20,306 nucleotides of DNA from JAUVKT01 sp964634565 (GCA_964634565.1 CAZWLP010000048.1:1-20306), one strand, 5' to 3'; positions 1 through 8,127 are shown, counted from the first letter of the stretch. Notes: generated from the sequence alone by a model not told the origin. Program-made: numbers and translations.

Positions 1-14
1 TCAAATTAAGATAG
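1..14 (+). CDS. possible 3' end of the upstream ribosomal gene (expected rplV)
   Basis: Only a few bases lie before rpsC. Two frames close here: a TAA at 7-9 and a TAG at 12-14 that touches the rpsC ATG. In Bacteroidota and most bacteria rplV (L22) precedes rpsC, so one of these is probably its stop codon. The frame cannot be chosen from so little sequence; the identity is inferred from gene order alone. Confidence 0.3.
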
Positions 15-728
15 ATGGGACAAAAAGTTAATCCGATAGGTAACAGGTTAGGCATTATCAAGGGATGGGATTCTAACTGGTATGGTGGAAAAGATTTTTC
101 TCTTAAGCTGGTTGAAGACACAAAAATCAGAGAATACCTTAATGCAAGGCTTGCCAAAGCAAGTATCTCAAAGATTATTATCGAGAGAACACTTAAGCTT
201 ATTACAGTTACCGTTAAGACAGCGCGACCGGGAATTATAATTGGTAAAGGAGGCCAGGAGGTCGACAAGCTTAAAGAGGAGCTTAAAAAGATAACTAAAA
301 AAGAAGTTCAGATAAATATTTTCGAAGTAAAACGACCTGAACTTGATGCAACGATTGTTGCTAATAATATAGCTCGCCAGGTTGAAGGTAAGATTTCTTA
401 CCGAAGAGCAATAAAAATGACTATTGCCTCAACAATGAGAATGGGAGCCGAAGGAATTAAGGTCCTGATCTCAGGACGACTCGGAGGTGCCGAAATGGCG
501 AGAAGTGAAACTTATAAAGAGGGTAGAATTCCGCTTCATACTTTCCGTGCTGATATAGATTACGCACTGGCTGAAGCTCTTACAAAGGTAGGACTTATTG
601 GTATTAAAGTGTGGATCTGCAATGGCGAGGTTTACGGAAAGAGAGATCTTGCTCCCGATCTGACTGTTAAGACTCAGAAAGGTGGTGCCGGAAGACAGAT
701 GAGAAAGAAAAGGAATAACCCAAATTAG
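15..728 (+). CDS. rpsC: 30S ribosomal protein S3 (uS3)
   Basis: S3 sits at the mRNA entry site of the small subunit and helps unwind mRNA and bind it. The 237-residue product begins GQKVNPIGNRLG, the standard S3 start, and has a type II KH domain with the GKGG loop at residues 77-80. The C-terminal S3 domain follows (GAEMARSETYKEGRIPLHT, then IKVWICNGEVYG), and the tail is basic. Length is normal for the family (about 210-250). It is followed after 22 bp by rplP, the conserved S10-operon order. No Shine-Dalgarno sequence is visible before the ATG, as is usual in Bacteroidota. Confidence 0.98.
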   Translation: MGQKVNPIGNRLGIIKGWDSNWYGGKDFSLKLVEDTKIREYLNARLAKASISKIIIERTLKLITVTVKTARPGIIIGKGGQEVDKLKEELKKITKKEVQINIFEVKRPELDATIVANNIARQVEGKISYRRAIKMTIASTMRMGAEGIKVLISGRLGGAEMARSETYKEGRIPLHTFRADIDYALAEALTKVGLIGIKVWICNGEVYGKRDLAPDLTVKTQKGGAGRQMRKKRNNPN

Positions 729-750
729 TAATTCAGTAATATATTGAACG

Positions 751-1173
751 ATGTTACAACCGAAAAAGACTAAATACAGAAGACGTCAGAAAGGCAGGAT
801 GAAAGGTAATGCACAAAGAGGCAATCAGATTGCTTTTGGAACCTTTGCAATTAAGGCCCTTGACTCAACCTGGATTACCGGTAGGCAAATAGAAGCCGCA
901 CGTCAGGCAATTGTTCGTCATATGAAGCGTGAAGGACAAATCTGGATAAGGATATTCCCCGATAAACCGATTACAAAGAAACCTGCTGAAGTACGTATGG
1001 GAAAAGGGAAAGGAGCACCTGAAGGCTTTGTTGCACCTGTAACACCCGGTCGTATTTTGGTAGAGATAGAAGGAGTTCCATTTGAGGTAGCAAAAGAAGC
1101 TCTTCGTCTGGGATCACAGAAACTGCCTATTAAAACCAAGTTTTTGGTGAGGCATGATTATGTTCAAGACTAA
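751..1173 (+). CDS. rplP: 50S ribosomal protein L16 (uL16)
   Basis: L16 binds 23S rRNA near the A site and helps position aminoacyl-tRNA. The 140-residue protein starts MLQPKKTKYRRRQKGRMKG, the typical L16 N-terminus, and has the conserved RMGKGKG segment at residues 82-88. The Arg of that motif is the one hydroxylated in E. coli L16; whether that happens here is unknown. Length is standard (136-144). It lies between rpsC and rpmC, as expected in the S10 operon. Confidence 0.98.
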   Translation: MLQPKKTKYRRRQKGRMKGNAQRGNQIAFGTFAIKALDSTWITGRQIEAARQAIVRHMKREGQIWIRIFPDKPITKKPAEVRMGKGKGAPEGFVAPVTPGRILVEIEGVPFEVAKEALRLGSQKLPIKTKFLVRHDYVQD

Positions 1174-1185
1174 TAGTGTAGAGAA

Positions 1186-1392
1186 ATGAAATCTTCAGAA
1201 ATAAAGGAACTATCAAACCAGGAACTCCTGGAAAGAATCGACAATGAGAAGACTTCTCTTGTCCGTATGAAGCTCAATCATGCAATATCTCCTCTGGATA
1301 ATCCGAATGTTATCAAGACTTCGAGAAAAGTAATTGCACGTTTGATGACCGAATTACGAAAGAGGGAGTCTATTGAAAAACAAAATAGCTAG
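1186..1392 (+). CDS. rpmC: 50S ribosomal protein L29 (uL29)
   Basis: L29 lies by the polypeptide exit tunnel and contributes to the docking site for trigger factor and SRP. The 68-residue product is a two-helix protein with the family pattern: MKSSEIKELSNQELLERI, then the basic second helix around RKVIARLMTELRKRE. Length is typical (60-70). The stop codon TAG abuts the rpsQ region: a GTG overlaps it by one base, but the better rpsQ start is 9 bases further on. Confidence 0.96.
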   Translation: MKSSEIKELSNQELLERIDNEKTSLVRMKLNHAISPLDNPNVIKTSRKVIARLMTELRKRESIEKQNS

Positions 1393-1400
1393 TGTCAACG

Positions 1401-1655
1401 ATGGAAAGAAATCTTAGAAAAGAACGTATCGGTGTTGTCTCAAGTAATAAAATGGACAAGTCGATAACTGTTGTCGTAAAAAGGAAGGTTAAGCATCCTG
1501 TATATGGCAAATTTGTGAACAAGACAAAAAAGTTCCTTGCTCACGATGAAGAAAATACATGTAACATTGGTGATACAGTGCGCATTATGGAAACCAGACC
1601 TCTGAGTAAGAGTAAGTCCTGGAGATTAGTAGAAATTATCGAAAGAGTTAAGTAA
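1401..1655 (+). CDS. rpsQ: 30S ribosomal protein S17 (uS17)
   Basis: S17 is a primary 16S rRNA-binding protein with an OB fold. I chose the ATG at 1401 (84 residues, MERNLRKERIGVVSSNKMDK) rather than the upstream GTG at 1392, because Bacteroidota S17 proteins usually begin at this M-E-x-N-L-R-K-x-R position and the ATG avoids an overlap with rpmC. Family motifs include NKMDKSITV near the N-terminus and the conserved METRPLSKSKSWRLVEI near the C-terminus. Two bases separate it from rplN. Confidence 0.95.
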   Translation: MERNLRKERIGVVSSNKMDKSITVVVKRKVKHPVYGKFVNKTKKFLAHDEENTCNIGDTVRIMETRPLSKSKSWRLVEIIERVK

Positions 1656-1657
1656 TC

Positions 1658-2023
1658 ATGGTACAGCAGGAAAGTAGATTGGCAGTAGCTGACAATACAG
1701 GGGCAAAAGAAGTTCTTGTAATCAGAGTGCTTGGAGGTAGTAAAAAAAGATACGCCTCTGTTGGTGATAAGGTTGTTTGTACAGTTAAAAGTGCACTTCC
1801 TTCAGGCGAAGCTAAAAAAGGTATGGTAACCAGGGCTGTAGTAGTACGGACCAAAAAAGAGATCCGTAGGGCAGATGGTTCATATATTCGCTTCGATGAT
1901 AACGCTGTAGTACTCCTTAACCAGGCCGACGAGGTACGTGGAACACGTATATTCGGACCGGTGGCCAGGGAGCTGCGCGAAAATTATATGAAAATTGTAT
2001 CACTGGCACCTGAAGTGTTATAA
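1658..2023 (+). CDS. rplN: 50S ribosomal protein L14 (uL14)
   Basis: L14 contacts 23S rRNA and the 30S interface, and is where the silencing factor RsfS docks. The 121-residue product starts MVQQESRLAVADNTGAKE and contains the signature VVVRTKKEIRRADGSYIRF plus the C-terminal GTRIFGPVARELR block. Length is normal (about 122). It begins two bases after the rpsQ stop, consistent with tight co-translation in the spc section of the operon. Confidence 0.98.
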   Translation: MVQQESRLAVADNTGAKEVLVIRVLGGSKKRYASVGDKVVCTVKSALPSGEAKKGMVTRAVVVRTKKEIRRADGSYIRFDDNAVVLLNQADEVRGTRIFGPVARELRENYMKIVSLAPEVL

Positions 2024-2042
2024 CAGTTAGAAAACAAGACAG

Positions 2043-2366
2043 ATGAAGAAAAAATTACATATTAAAAGAGGCGACACCGTTATTGTAATAACTGGCGAAT
2101 CTAAGGGTCAGCAGGGACGTGTTCTTGAGGTAATTAGGGATAAAGACAGGGCAATAGTTGAAGGTGTTAATATGGTATCAAAACATACTAAACCTAATGC
2201 TCAAAGCCCCCAGGGTGGAATTATTAAAAAGGAAGCCGCAGTTCATATCTCAAACCTGCAACTGGTAGATCCGGCATCAGGAGGTCCTACCCGTATAGGC
2301 AGGAAGCTGAACAGCAAGAATAAATTAGTTCGTTATTCAAAAAAATCAGGAGAGGAGATAAAGTAA
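2043..2366 (+). CDS. rplX: 50S ribosomal protein L24 (uL24)
   Basis: L24 starts 50S assembly and lies near the tunnel exit. The 107-residue protein has a KOW motif at the start (KLHIKRGDTVIVITGESKGQ) and the following GVNMVSKHTKPNAQSPQGGI segment that binds 23S rRNA. Its TAA stop overlaps the rplE ATG by one base (TAATG), an arrangement that permits re-initiation. The purine-rich sequence GGAGAGGAG within its last codons lies just before the rplE start and could act as a weak ribosome binding site. Confidence 0.97.
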   Translation: MKKKLHIKRGDTVIVITGESKGQQGRVLEVIRDKDRAIVEGVNMVSKHTKPNAQSPQGGIIKKEAAVHISNLQLVDPASGGPTRIGRKLNSKNKLVRYSKKSGEEIK

Positions 2367-2917
2367 TGTATACACCTGCTTTAGAAACAAAGTATAAAAG
2401 CGAGATTGTCCCTGCACTTATGAAGGAGTTTAATTATAGCTCAGTGATGCAGGTTCCCCGGTTGAAGAAGATAGTACTTAACCAGGGCTTAGGACAGGCT
2501 ATTGCAGATAAGAAAATTATGGAAGTTGGTGAGAAGGAACTTACAGATATCGCCGGACAAAAAGCGATACAGACCATTTCAACCAAGGATATTTCAAACT
2601 TCAAACTCAGAAAAGGAATGCCTATAGGTGTTACAACTACACTGAGAAGGGAGAAAATGTATGAATTCCTTGAGAGACTTATATCTGTGGCACTTCCACG
2701 TATCAGAGACTTCAAAGGAATAAATAATAAGCTTGACGGACGTGGAAACTATACTCTGGGTATTACAGAACAGATTATTTTCCCGGAGATCGATATCGAC
2801 AAGATTATGAAGATAATGGGTTTGCAGATTACCTTTGTTACTTCTGCAGATACCGATGAGGAAGCTTTTGCATTGCTTAAGCACTTTGGTTTACCTTTTA
2901 AAAACACTAAAAATTAA
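2366..2917 (+). CDS. rplE: 50S ribosomal protein L5 (uL5)
   Basis: L5 binds 5S rRNA and forms the central protuberance with L18 and L25. The 183-residue product carries the family blocks VPRLKKIVLNQGLGQA near residue 30, QKAIQTISTKDISNFKLRKG around 68-87, and the C-terminal FPEIDIDKIMKIMGLQITFV. Length is normal (178-187). Its start overlaps the rplX stop by one base. Confidence 0.98.
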   Translation: MYTPALETKYKSEIVPALMKEFNYSSVMQVPRLKKIVLNQGLGQAIADKKIMEVGEKELTDIAGQKAIQTISTKDISNFKLRKGMPIGVTTTLRREKMYEFLERLISVALPRIRDFKGINNKLDGRGNYTLGITEQIIFPEIDIDKIMKIMGLQITFVTSADTDEEAFALLKHFGLPFKNTKN

Positions 2918-2922
2918 ATAGT

Positions 2923-3192
2923 ATGGCTAAAGAATCCATGAAAGCCCGTGAAGTTAAGCGCGCCAGACTTATAAAAAAGTATGAAGCGAAAAGAGCACAG
3001 CTTAAGGCTGAGGGCGATTATGTTGGGCTAAGCCGCCTTCCAAGAAACTCAAATCCTATCAGGTTGCATAACAGATGCAAACTAACTGGCAGGCCAAGAG
3101 GTTACATGAGGCAGTTCGGTGTGAGCCGTATCACCTTCAGGGAGATGGCTTCACAGGGTCTTATACCAGGTGTTAAAAAGGCAAGCTGGTAA
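2923..3192 (+). CDS. rpsN: 30S ribosomal protein S14 (uS14), zinc-free form
   Basis: S14 is a late-assembling protein of the 30S head. The 89-residue product is the long, zinc-free (C-minus) type: it has one Cys (NRCKLTGRPRGYMRQFG) and none of the paired CxxC motifs of the short 61-residue zinc form. The C-terminal FGVSRITFREMASQGLIPGV-KKASW block is characteristic. It sits between rplE and rpsH as in the canonical spc operon. Confidence 0.97.
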   Translation: MAKESMKAREVKRARLIKKYEAKRAQLKAEGDYVGLSRLPRNSNPIRLHNRCKLTGRPRGYMRQFGVSRITFREMASQGLIPGVKKASW

Positions 3193-3223
3193 TTGTTAAA
3201 TAAATAATTAAGAAAAAGGAAAA

Positions 3224-3619
3224 ATGACTGATCCAATTGCAGATTTTCTAACCAGAATAAGGAATGCTATCATTGCGGGTCATAAGATAGTTGAAATTCC
3301 TGCATCAAATCTGAAGAAGGACATCACGAAGATATTATATGATAAGGGTTATATCCTTAGCTATAAGTTCATTGATGACGAGGTGCAGGGAACTATCAAG
3401 ATAGCCCTTAAGTATCATCCCAAGAGTAAGGTATCCGCTATTAAATCAATAGAAAGAGCAAGTCGGCCGGGACTGCGAAAGTATACCGGAGCAGATAAGC
3501 TTCCAAGGGTGCTCAACGGACTGGGAGTAGCTATTATATCCACATCGCAGGGTGTGATGACCGAAAAGGAAGCCAGAAAGCTTCAAATCGGAGGTGAAGT
3601 ATTATGTTATGTCTACTAA
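3224..3619 (+). CDS. rpsH: 30S ribosomal protein S8 (uS8)
   Basis: S8 binds the central domain of 16S rRNA and in E. coli represses the spc operon by binding its mRNA at rplE. Whether it autoregulates here cannot be told. The 131-residue protein starts TDPIADFLTRIRNA, the family signature, and ends with GVAIISTSQGVMT and GGEVLCYVY. Length is standard. Upstream is an A-rich leader (aagaaaaaggaaaa) typical of starts in this phylum. Confidence 0.98.
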   Translation: MTDPIADFLTRIRNAIIAGHKIVEIPASNLKKDITKILYDKGYILSYKFIDDEVQGTIKIALKYHPKSKVSAIKSIERASRPGLRKYTGADKLPRVLNGLGVAIISTSQGVMTEKEARKLQIGGEVLCYVY

Positions 3620-3620
3620 T

Positions 3621-3630
3621 AAGGAGGAGG
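3621..3630 (+). promoter_or_regulatory. Shine-Dalgarno-like sequence before rplF
   Basis: The sequence aaggaggagg lies 8 bases before the rplF ATG and could pair strongly with the 3' end of 16S rRNA. Other starts in this window have A/T-rich leaders without such a motif, and Bacteroidota ribosomes are known to hide their anti-Shine-Dalgarno sequence. This makes it an outlier. It follows the rpsH stop codon by one base, so it is intergenic and not forced by coding. Confidence 0.5.
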
Positions 3631-3638
3631 AATACTAA

Positions 3639-4193
3639 ATGTCAAGAATAGGAAATTTACCTATAAGCCTGCCAGCCGGAGTATCAGTAGATATCTCAGA
3701 TACTAATCTGGTAAGTGTAAAAGGTCCCCTTGGTGAACTGAGTGTGCAGATTAATCCTGACATCAAGGTGGAAAAGAAAGAAAATACACTCGAGCTTTCA
3801 AGACCCAGTGAATCAAAAAATCATAAATCACTTCACGGTCTTTACAGGGCTCTTATAAATAATGCTGTAGTTGGAGTATCCGAAGGTTATAAAAAGGAAC
3901 TCGAACTTGTTGGTGTTGGTTATAGAGCAGAAGCAAACGGACAACAACTTGAACTGAGTCTCGGATATTCTCACGATTTTATTATTGAGCTGCCTGCTGA
4001 GATAAAGGTTGAAGCCAGGACAGAAAGACGTCAGAATCCTATCGTTACCCTGACAAGTATCGATAAGCAATTAATAGGCCATGTGGCTGCGAAGATCAGA
4101 TCACTTCGACCGCCTGAGCCATATAAAGGTAAGGGTGTTAAGTTTGTTGGTGAGCAGCTCAGGAGAAAAGCAGGTAAATCAGCAAGTGTTTAA
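3639..4193 (+). CDS. rplF: 50S ribosomal protein L6 (uL6)
   Basis: L6 lies near the factor-binding site and contacts the sarcin-ricin loop region. The 184-residue product has the two repeated alpha/beta domains of the family: it starts MSRIGNLPISLPAGV, and the second domain includes LELVGVGYRAEANGQQLELS and the C-terminal signature RPPEPYKGKGVKF. Length is standard (about 177-185). Its start codon is preceded by an unusually good Shine-Dalgarno-like stretch. Confidence 0.98.
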   Translation: MSRIGNLPISLPAGVSVDISDTNLVSVKGPLGELSVQINPDIKVEKKENTLELSRPSESKNHKSLHGLYRALINNAVVGVSEGYKKELELVGVGYRAEANGQQLELSLGYSHDFIIELPAEIKVEARTERRQNPIVTLTSIDKQLIGHVAAKIRSLRPPEPYKGKGVKFVGEQLRRKAGKSASV

Positions 4194-4209
4194 TATTAAA
4201 ATTTGAAAG

Positions 4210-4569
4210 ATGGCCTTATCAAAAACAGATAGAAGAACAAGGATCAGAAGAAGGATCCGTAAGAAATTAGAAGGTACTGCCGAACGTCCAAGACTTGCTG
4301 TATTCCGTAGCAATACTCAGATTTATGTGCAGGTTATCGACGATAGCGCAGGCTTAACCCTTGTGGCTGCTTCATCAAGAGAGAAGAGTGTTGCAGTGAA
4401 AGAGAAAATCAAGAAGACCGAACAGGCGGCAAAGGTTGGAAAACTTATTGCAGAGAAATGTAAGGAGAAAGGTATTGATAATGTGGTTTTTGACAGGGGT
4501 GGATATAAGTACCATGGAAGAGTTAAATCATTGGCAGATGCTGCCCGCGAAGGCGGTTTAAAATTCTAA
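4210..4569 (+). CDS. rplR: 50S ribosomal protein L18 (uL18)
   Basis: L18 binds 5S rRNA with L5 in the central protuberance. The 119-residue protein has a basic N-terminus (KTDRRTRIRRRIRKKL), the block RPRLAVFRSNTQIYVQVIDD, and the C-terminal VVFDRGGYKYHGRVKSLADA-AREGGL signature. Length is normal (about 117). rpsE follows after 6 bp. Confidence 0.98.
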   Translation: MALSKTDRRTRIRRRIRKKLEGTAERPRLAVFRSNTQIYVQVIDDSAGLTLVAASSREKSVAVKEKIKKTEQAAKVGKLIAEKCKEKGIDNVVFDRGGYKYHGRVKSLADAAREGGLKF

Positions 4570-4575
4570 TGCATT

Positions 4576-5091
4576 ATGAGTAAAGATATTAGAAATGTAA
4601 AAACTATCGACCTTGATCTTAAGGACAGGCTCGTTAGTATACAGAGAGTTACTAAGGTAACTAAGGGAGGGCGTACATTTAGTTTTTCGGCCATTGTGGT
4701 TGTTGGAAACGAAGATGGCATTGTTGGTCACGGACTTGGTAAAGCAAATGAAGTAACCACGGCTATTGCCAAGGGTGTTGAAGATGCTAAGAAAAACTTA
4801 ATTAAGGTACCTGTAATTAATGGCACAATTCCACATGAGCAACTTGCCAAATATGGTGGTGCCGAGGTGTTTATTAAGCCAGCATCAGAAGGAACAGGAG
4901 TTAAGGCAGGTGGTGCTATGCGTGCTGTACTTGAGAGTGTTGGAATTAAGAATGTGCTTGCCAAGAGTAAGGGTTCTTCCAATCCTCATAACCTGGTAAA
5001 AGCTACATTTGAAGCACTTCTTGAGCTTCGCGATGCAGTTACTGTTGCAGATCAGAGAGGCGTGAGTCTTGATAAAGTGTTTAACGGCTAG
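4576..5091 (+). CDS. rpsE: 30S ribosomal protein S5 (uS5)
   Basis: S5 takes part in decoding accuracy and mRNA unwinding together with S3 and S4. The 171-residue protein has the N-terminal double-stranded-RNA-binding fold (RLVSIQRVTKVTKGGRTFSF then GNEDGIVGHGLGKANEV) and the C-terminal S5 domain with KAGGAMRAVLESVGIKNVLA. Length is standard (about 165-175). The start follows rplR closely, and rpmD comes next. Confidence 0.98.
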   Translation: MSKDIRNVKTIDLDLKDRLVSIQRVTKVTKGGRTFSFSAIVVVGNEDGIVGHGLGKANEVTTAIAKGVEDAKKNLIKVPVINGTIPHEQLAKYGGAEVFIKPASEGTGVKAGGAMRAVLESVGIKNVLAKSKGSSNPHNLVKATFEALLELRDAVTVADQRGVSLDKVFNG

Positions 5092-5105
5092 AAAAAAATA
5101 TTGTT

Positions 5106-5285
5106 ATGGCGAAGATACGTGTTACACAGGTAAGAAGTAAGATAGGCAGGCCGGAGCGTCAGAAGAAAACACTTGCAGCTCTCGGACTACGTAAAATGAA
5201 CCAGAGTGTTGAGCATGAACTTACTCCTCAGATTAAAGGAATGGTAAATGCAGTAAGTCACCTCGTAAAGGTTGAAGAAATTTAG
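5106..5285 (+). CDS. rpmD: 50S ribosomal protein L30 (uL30)
   Basis: This short gene encodes 59 residues: MAKIRVTQVRSKIGRP at the start, then the family pattern of a basic stretch (ERQKKTLAALGLRKMNQSVE) and a C-terminal helix ending VSHLVKVEEI. L30 is a small ferredoxin-fold protein of the large subunit found in most bacteria. The size and the place between rpsE and rplO are exactly those of L30 in the spc operon. The reading frame runs from ATG 5106 to TAG 5283-5285. Confidence 0.95.
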   Translation: MAKIRVTQVRSKIGRPERQKKTLAALGLRKMNQSVEHELTPQIKGMVNAVSHLVKVEEI

Positions 5286-5313
5286 ATATTAAAATATTAT
5301 TGATAATCAAGAT

Positions 5314-5760
5314 ATGGACTTAAGTAACTTAAAACCTGCTGAAGGATCCGTTAAAAAGGATAAGAGAATCGGACGTGGCCAGGGCTCGGGCAGAGGTGGT
5401 ACATCAACCAGGGGCCATAAAGGTCAGAAATCCAGATCAGGTTACTCCAAGAAGGTTGGATTCGAAGGAGGACAGATGCCATTGCAAAGACGAGTTCCCA
5501 AGTATGGGTTTAAAAATGTTAATCGTAAGGAATATAAAGGGATTAACGTAAGTACACTGCAGGAACTTGCCGAAAAAAACAAGCTGAAAAAAATAGATAT
5601 CGATACCCTGATCAGCGCCGGACTGATATCAAAGAATACACTGGTTAAAATTCTGGGTATGGGTACCCTTGAAACAAAATTAGAGGTTCATGCACATGCT
5701 TTCTCTGAATCAGCTATTAAAGCTATTGAGGCGAAAGAAGGAACTGCAGTAAAAATATAA
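5314..5760 (+). CDS. rplO: 50S ribosomal protein L15 (uL15)
   Basis: L15 is a late-assembling large-subunit protein that reaches into 23S rRNA with a long Gly/Arg-rich arm. The 148-residue product starts MDLSNLKPAEGSVKKDKRIG and has the arm GRGQGSGRGGTSTRGHKGQK at about residues 22-41, then GFEGGQMPLQRRVPKYGF. The C-terminus is the usual globular domain (VKILGMGTLETKLEVHAHAF). The stop is followed after four bases by secY. Confidence 0.98.
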   Translation: MDLSNLKPAEGSVKKDKRIGRGQGSGRGGTSTRGHKGQKSRSGYSKKVGFEGGQMPLQRRVPKYGFKNVNRKEYKGINVSTLQELAEKNKLKKIDIDTLISAGLISKNTLVKILGMGTLETKLEVHAHAFSESAIKAIEAKEGTAVKI

Positions 5761-5764
5761 GGGA

Positions 5765-7099
5765 ATGAGACTATTCGATACTATAAAGAACATTTTCAAA
5801 ATAGAAGACCTTAGAGCGCGTATTTTATATACACTGGGAATTATTTTACTTTATCGATTTGGTAAGTATGTAACCCTGCCGGGGGTCGATCCTTCACAGC
5901 TGGGAAATCTGAGCGATCAGACCTCTCAGGGTATTATGGGATTATTGGATATGTTCTCAGGTGGTGCGTTCTCACAGGCTTCTGTATTTGCCCTGGGGAT
6001 TATGCCATATATCTCTGCATCAATTGTTATTCAGCTTCTGGGTATTGTATTTCCGTACTTTCAGAAATTACAGAGAGAAGGAGAGAGTGGTCGTAGAAAA
6101 ATGAATCAGTATACCAGATACCTTACTGTAGCAATTCTCTTGCTCCAGGGACCAAGTTACCTGGTAAACCTGTCGCGTACTCTTCCAGCATCTGCATTTG
6201 TTCTGTCGGGTCCTTTCTTTAAAATAAGCTCTGTAATTATTCTAACCGCCGGAACGATGTTTGTTATGTGGTTGGGAGAAAAGATAACTGATAAAGGTAT
6301 AGGTAACGGTATTTCGCTTATTATTATGATTGGTATTATCGCGAGATTACCTCAGGCATTTGTCTTTGAACTTGGAACAAGAATCAATGGTTCCGGAGGA
6401 TTGGTTTCTTTGATTATCGAACTGGTAGTACTATTTGCTATTATGATGGCAACTATTATGCTTGTTCAGGGAACAAGGAGAATCCCTGTACAGTATGCCA
6501 GACGCATTGTTGGTAATAAACAGTATGGAGGCGTAAGACAGTATATTCCTCTTAAAGTAAACTCTGCAGGTGTTATGCCTATTATTTTTGCGCAGGCGAT
6601 TATGATGCTTCCCATTATCCTTGCAGGTTATGCTTCGGCCGATAATGCAGGATGGTTTGTTACTGCGTTTTCAAATATGTATGGATTCTGGTATAGCTTT
6701 GTAACAGCTTTATTGATTATAGCTTTTACCTACTTCTATACTGCTATTACTGTAAACCCGGTCCAGATGGCCGAGGATATGAAAAAAAATGGTGGCTTTA
6801 TTCCCGGGGTTAAACCTGGTCGTAAGACAGTAGAATTTCTGGATGCAGTTATGTCAAGAATTACCCTCCCGGGTTCGATATTTTTGGCAATGGTTGCTAT
6901 CCTTCCTGCTATTGCGGTTAATTTTGGAGTAAGTGGGCCATTTGCACAATTTTACGGTGGAACATCTCTGCTGATACTTGTTGGTGTTGTACTTGATACT
7001 CTCCAGCAGATCGAGAGCCACCTGTTGATGCGTCATTATGACGGATTAACAAAATCGGGCCGGATTAAAGGCCGGGCCGGTGCCGTTTCGGCAATGTAA
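5765..7099 (+). CDS. secY: protein translocase channel subunit SecY
   Basis: SecY forms the inner-membrane channel through which Sec substrates pass, with SecE, SecG and SecA. The 444-residue protein shows ten hydrophobic segments and the family landmarks: TLPGVDP near residue 38, the plug and TM2 region (GGAFSQASVFALGIMPYISAS), the C4 loop QGTRRIPVQYARR, and the C5 loop with NGGFIPGVKPGRKTVEFLD that contacts SecA. It ends in a basic tail. Its place after rplO is conserved. adk, which separates secY and map in many Firmicutes, is absent. Confidence 0.98.
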   Translation: MRLFDTIKNIFKIEDLRARILYTLGIILLYRFGKYVTLPGVDPSQLGNLSDQTSQGIMGLLDMFSGGAFSQASVFALGIMPYISASIVIQLLGIVFPYFQKLQREGESGRRKMNQYTRYLTVAILLLQGPSYLVNLSRTLPASAFVLSGPFFKISSVIILTAGTMFVMWLGEKITDKGIGNGISLIIMIGIIARLPQAFVFELGTRINGSGGLVSLIIELVVLFAIMMATIMLVQGTRRIPVQYARRIVGNKQYGGVRQYIPLKVNSAGVMPIIFAQAIMMLPIILAGYASADNAGWFVTAFSNMYGFWYSFVTALLIIAFTYFYTAITVNPVQMAEDMKKNGGFIPGVKPGRKTVEFLDAVMSRITLPGSIFLAMVAILPAIAVNFGVSGPFAQFYGGTSLLILVGVVLDTLQQIESHLLMRHYDGLTKSGRIKGRAGAVSAM

Positions 7100-7115
7100 G
7101 AAAAGACGTTCTTTG

Positions 7116-7889
7116 ATGTTGCATCTTAAGACAACAGAAGAAGTAGAGCTATTAAGAGCCAGTAACCAGCTAGTATCAAGGACGCTGGCGGAGATGGCAA
7201 AAATTATTAGACCTGGGATAACTACCCTCGATCTCGATAAGATTGCTGAAGAGTTTATCAGGGATAATAATGCAGTGCCGGGATTTAAAGGTTATAATAA
7301 CTTTCCCAACACTCTATGTACTTCTGTTAATGACGAGGTTGTTCATGGAATACCCTCTGATTATGTTCTCCAGAATGGAGATATTGTATCGATCGATTGC
7401 GGGGTAATAATTAATGGCTATTATGGCGATAGCGCTTTTACCTTTCCGGTTGGTGAGATAACAGAAGATAAACAACGCCTCCTTGATTATACCAGGGAAT
7501 CGCTCGAAAACGGTGTTAGCGAAGCCATTGCCGGGAACAGGGTAGGTGATATATCTTTTGCAGTTCAGAAGAAGGCTGAAAGTGGAGGTTATTCAGTTGT
7601 TCGTGAACTGGTTGGTCATGGCCTGGGAAAGAAGCTGCACGAAGCCCCTGAAGTACCAAATTATGGTAGAAGAGGGAAGGGTGCCAAGCTTAGAAACGGG
7701 CTTGTGATATGTATCGAGCCTATGATCAATATGGGGACAAGACATGTCAGACAGATGCGTGACGGCTGGACAATAAGAACGGCTGACGGAATGCCTTCAG
7801 CACATTTTGAATATGCTGTGGCAGTAAGAAAGGGAGAGGCGGATGTATTAACAACATATGAATTTATTGAAGAAGTTTTAAATAAATAA
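7116..7889 (+). CDS. map: type I methionine aminopeptidase
   Basis: This metalloprotease removes the initiator Met from nascent proteins. The frame is open upstream to 7080, inside secY, but I chose the ATG at 7116 (257 residues, MLHLKTTEEVELLRASNQLV) because it matches the usual N-terminus and avoids a 20-bp overlap. All five metal ligands are present from this start: D94 (SIDCG), D105 (GDSAF), H168 (VGHGLG), E201 (CIEPM) and E232 (HFEYA). The lack of a zinc-finger extension fits the bacterial type Ia enzyme. It is co-transcribed with the ribosomal genes. Confidence 0.96.
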   Translation: MLHLKTTEEVELLRASNQLVSRTLAEMAKIIRPGITTLDLDKIAEEFIRDNNAVPGFKGYNNFPNTLCTSVNDEVVHGIPSDYVLQNGDIVSIDCGVIINGYYGDSAFTFPVGEITEDKQRLLDYTRESLENGVSEAIAGNRVGDISFAVQKKAESGGYSVVRELVGHGLGKKLHEAPEVPNYGRRGKGAKLRNGLVICIEPMINMGTRHVRQMRDGWTIRTADGMPSAHFEYAVAVRKGEADVLTTYEFIEEVLNK

Positions 7890-7895
7890 TAAGAT

Positions 7896-8114
7896 ATGGC
7901 AAAACAACCTTCAATTGAACAAGATGGGACCATTATCGAAGCACTATCAAATGCTATGTTCAGGGTAGAACTCGAAAATGGCCATGTTATTACAGCGCAT
8001 ATTTCTGGCAAGATGAGGATGAACTATATCAAAATCCTGCCGGGAGACCGTGTAAAAGTGGAAATGTCTCCCTATGATTTAACAAAAGGAAGAATAACAT
8101 TCAGGTATAAATAA
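7896..8114 (+). CDS. infA: translation initiation factor IF-1
   Basis: IF-1 binds the 30S A site during initiation. The 72-residue protein is a single S1/OB-fold domain with the family blocks QDGTIIEALSNAMFRVELEN, HISGKMRMNYIKILPGDRV and the C-terminal SPYDLTKGRITFRYK. Length is the standard 72. It follows map by six bases and is followed by rpmJ, the conserved order in this phylum and many others. Confidence 0.98.
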   Translation: MAKQPSIEQDGTIIEALSNAMFRVELENGHVITAHISGKMRMNYIKILPGDRVKVEMSPYDLTKGRITFRYK

Positions 8115-8127
8115 GAAAACGAAAGCA

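Noticed and set aside
1392..1400. GTG at 1392 as the start of rpsQ
   Set aside because: It overlaps the rpmC stop, and the ATG at 1401 gives the usual S17 N-terminus.
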